Assembly: GCA_016866375.1 (NCBI GenBank)
Contig: VGMK01000109.1
Span: 1-6,930 of the forward strand
Length of the DNA: 6,930 bases
Direction: 5' to 3'
From: Bacteroidota bacterium
Lineage (GTDB): Bacteria; Bacteroidota; Bacteroidia; Flavobacteriales_D; Crocinitomicaceae
Below, piece by piece: positions 5,514-6,930 of this stretch (its first letter is position 1; the number at the start of each line of letters is the position of its first letter). The notes beneath the pieces are model-generated. The model made no database searches and was not told the origin of the DNA. It saw only the letters and a program-made list of their open reading frames with translations. The position numbers were made by a program, and so were the translations under genes.

Positions 5514-6617
5514 TTGACACGAAAAACATGGACATGGATAGGAATAGGGATTCTTTTAGGTATTGCTCTTTTACTCTATTTCATTCTTCGCAAGCCATTT
5601 GATCCATTTGACGTAGATATTTCTGATGTCAATCTTGAACTTACTTTTGTTGATTTGAATAAAGAACTAAAATCAAGCGATAGTGTTCAACTTCTAAAAT
5701 TAAGGGACGAGTATAAAAAAAACAACTCTGAAATCTTGGAATATTTGATGGAGGTTTGTCTCGGTATTAATGTAGATGTCGATTCTATCTACGTGAGAAA
5801 AACCAAGGAATTTTATGCCTATGAAGTCATTCAACAAATTGAACAAGGAACGCAAAATATTACAACGGATAATGAATTGAAAGGTGAAATAACCAAAGCA
5901 TTCAAACGGCTTAAAGTTCATCATCCTTCAGGAGAATTTCCGCGAAAGGTGATTTTCGCTAATACTTGTTTTTGTTTGAATGCGATATTAAACAATCAAC
6001 CGACGGATATTCCGATTGGAGCTTTCGTTATTCCAAAAGAAAAGAGCATTATCGTTCAAGAGGAGAAGTACATTGGTGGAAATTTGTCACTACTTCAAAC
6101 ACCCCGATTAAATGAATTCGTTCACAATTGGACTATCAACGGCTACAAGAGAGAATACCTTACACGAGACGTTGTAGAGGCGTGGTTAGAGCAATTCTTT
6201 TTTCCTGTAAAACAAGATGAACAAGCAGATGTGATTCACGAAGCCGCGCGTTATGGAAAAATCTTATACTTTCTTCATGCAGCTTTCCCTGATATGTCTG
6301 AGGCGCAAATTCTGCGCTACGATAAATCTAAATGGGTTTGGTCCGTAAATGAAGAAAAAGCAATCTGGTCTTATCTCGTTGAAAATCAATTACTATTTCA
6401 ATCAAATGAAAAGACAAAAATGAATTTATTTTCTGAGGGACCTTTTACATCAAACCTACAAAAAGAAGGTAAAAACGATAGCCCCGATCGAATTGGAAAA
6501 TTTATTGGTTTCAGAATGGTACAAGCATTCATGAAAGAAAATGCGTCAGAAGATTTTAAGTTAGATAAATTACTAAGCACTTCAGCAGAAGAAATTTACA
6601 AATCCTACAAACCCTAA
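5514..6617 (+). CDS. gldB: Gliding motility protein GldB
   Basis: The protein has 367 residues. The start is TTG 5514, chosen because the first in-frame ATG is near codon 79 and the stop at 5472-5474 blocks extension. Residues about 7-26 (TWIGIGILLGIALLLYFILR) form a membrane anchor. The body matches GldB in several places: IPIGAFVIPKEKSII (166-180), PRLNEFVHNWTINGYKREYL (197-216), HEAARYGKILYFLHAAFPDM (242-261), WVWSVNEEKAIWSYLVENQLLF (274-295) and SPDRIGKFIGFRMVQAFM (323-340). GldB is an envelope protein needed for gliding in Flavobacterium johnsoniae and linked to the type IX secretion system; its biochemical role is unknown. gldC follows after 6 bases, the usual order. Unusually, no lipobox cysteine follows the hydrophobic segment (first cysteine at residue 82), although characterised GldB is a lipoprotein, so this version appears anchored by a helix. 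Confidence 0.92.
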   Translation: MTRKTWTWIGIGILLGIALLLYFILRKPFDPFDVDISDVNLELTFVDLNKELKSSDSVQLLKLRDEYKKNNSEILEYLMEVCLGINVDVDSIYVRKTKEFYAYEVIQQIEQGTQNITTDNELKGEITKAFKRLKVHHPSGEFPRKVIFANTCFCLNAILNNQPTDIPIGAFVIPKEKSIIVQEEKYIGGNLSLLQTPRLNEFVHNWTINGYKREYLTRDVVEAWLEQFFFPVKQDEQADVIHEAARYGKILYFLHAAFPDMSEAQILRYDKSKWVWSVNEEKAIWSYLVENQLLFQSNEKTKMNLFSEGPFTSNLQKEGKNDSPDRIGKFIGFRMVQAFMKENASEDFKLDKLLSTSAEEIYKSYKP

Positions 6618-6623
6618 AATTTT

Positions 6624-6930
6624 ATGGTTGATAAACCAGTTAAGACCTCGTCCATTTCCATCCAAATCGATTTGGATGCCAATCACTTACCCGTAAAAAT
6701 GAATTGGAGCTCCACTGATAACGGAATAAACAATTCAGAAGCCTCTGCTTTTTTATTCTCGATTTGGGATACCAAGGAGCAGAATACAATGAAAATAGAC
6801 TTGTGGACAAAAGACATGACCATTGATGAGATGAAACAATTTTTTCATCAAACACTTTTGACCATGGCAGATACATTCGAGAAAGCAACGGGGGAACACC
6901 TTATCTCTGAAGACTTGAGAGATTACTGCT
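6624..6930 (+). CDS. gldC: Gliding motility protein GldC (cut by right edge)
   Basis: The reading frame opens at ATG 6624, 6 bases after the gldB stop, and is still open at the window end after 102 codons. The translation begins MVDKPVKTSSISIQIDLDAN. It contains the GldC signature SIWDTKEQNTMKIDLWTKDM (46-65), then TIDEMKQFFHQTLLTMADTF (66-85). GldC is a small protein of about 110-115 residues, so only the last few residues are missing. It has no signal peptide or membrane segment. In F. johnsoniae GldC improves gliding but is not strictly essential, and it is encoded directly after gldB as here. Its exact role is unknown. Expression is presumably from the gldB promoter. Confidence 0.94.
   Translation, partial: MVDKPVKTSSISIQIDLDANHLPVKMNWSSTDNGINNSEASAFLFSIWDTKEQNTMKIDLWTKDMTIDEMKQFFHQTLLTMADTFEKATGEHLISEDLRDYC

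Noticed and set aside
5514..5519. TTGACA as a sigma-70 type -35 element
   Set aside because: It coincides with the first two codons of gldB, lies downstream of the -7 box, and Bacteroidota promoters do not use this -35 consensus.
5528..5602. ATG at 5528 as the gldB start or as a small gene
   Set aside because: It is out of the gldB frame and stops after about 24 codons, with no recognisable features.
6640..6888. Minus-strand open frame of 82 codons
   Set aside because: It lies entirely antisense to gldC, whose translation matches the family throughout.

Overview
The window comes from an AT-rich Bacteroidota genome, most likely a member of Flavobacteriia. The evidence is a gldB-gldC gliding-motility pair, a PorT-like outer-membrane barrel, a Bacteroidota-style TonB C-terminal domain, start codons in A-rich sequence without clear Shine-Dalgarno motifs, and promoters that fit the Bacteroidota -7 consensus TAnnTTTG. 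The species cannot be named from the sequence.

Layout from left to right. Positions 1-119 hold the 5' end of thrS (minus strand), which leaves the window on the left. Positions 167-970 (minus) encode a LexA/S24-type XRE repressor with every residue needed for self-cleavage. Positions 1046-5472 (all minus, transcribed right to left) form a tight four-gene unit: PorT-like outer-membrane barrel, then NAD+ synthetase nadE, then a secreted TPR-like/WG-repeat protein, then a TonB-like protein. Its junctions are a 2-base gap, a 4-base overlap and an 8-base overlap. Positions 5514-6930 (plus strand) hold gldB followed by gldC, which is cut by the right edge.

The two main transcription units diverge from a 41-base intergenic region at 5473-5513. 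Its centre is a perfect 16-base palindrome, TATTTTTGCAAAAATA, in which each half is a complete -7 box, one per strand. One DNA site therefore appears to drive the envelope operon leftward and gldBC rightward. The repressor gene and thrS each have their own -7 box just upstream.

Apart from nadE and thrS (central metabolism and translation) and the regulator, the genes are cell-envelope genes. They comprise an outer-membrane barrel, a secreted repeat protein, an inner-membrane protein reaching into the periplasm, and two gliding/type IX secretion-associated proteins. The most novel part is the nadE/WG-repeat/TonB-like set: the WG-repeat protein and the TonB-like protein are translationally coupled and neither has an assigned function. 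There is no gene-free stretch longer than 75 bases. No tRNA, rRNA, CRISPR array, mobile element or convincing intrinsic terminator was seen.
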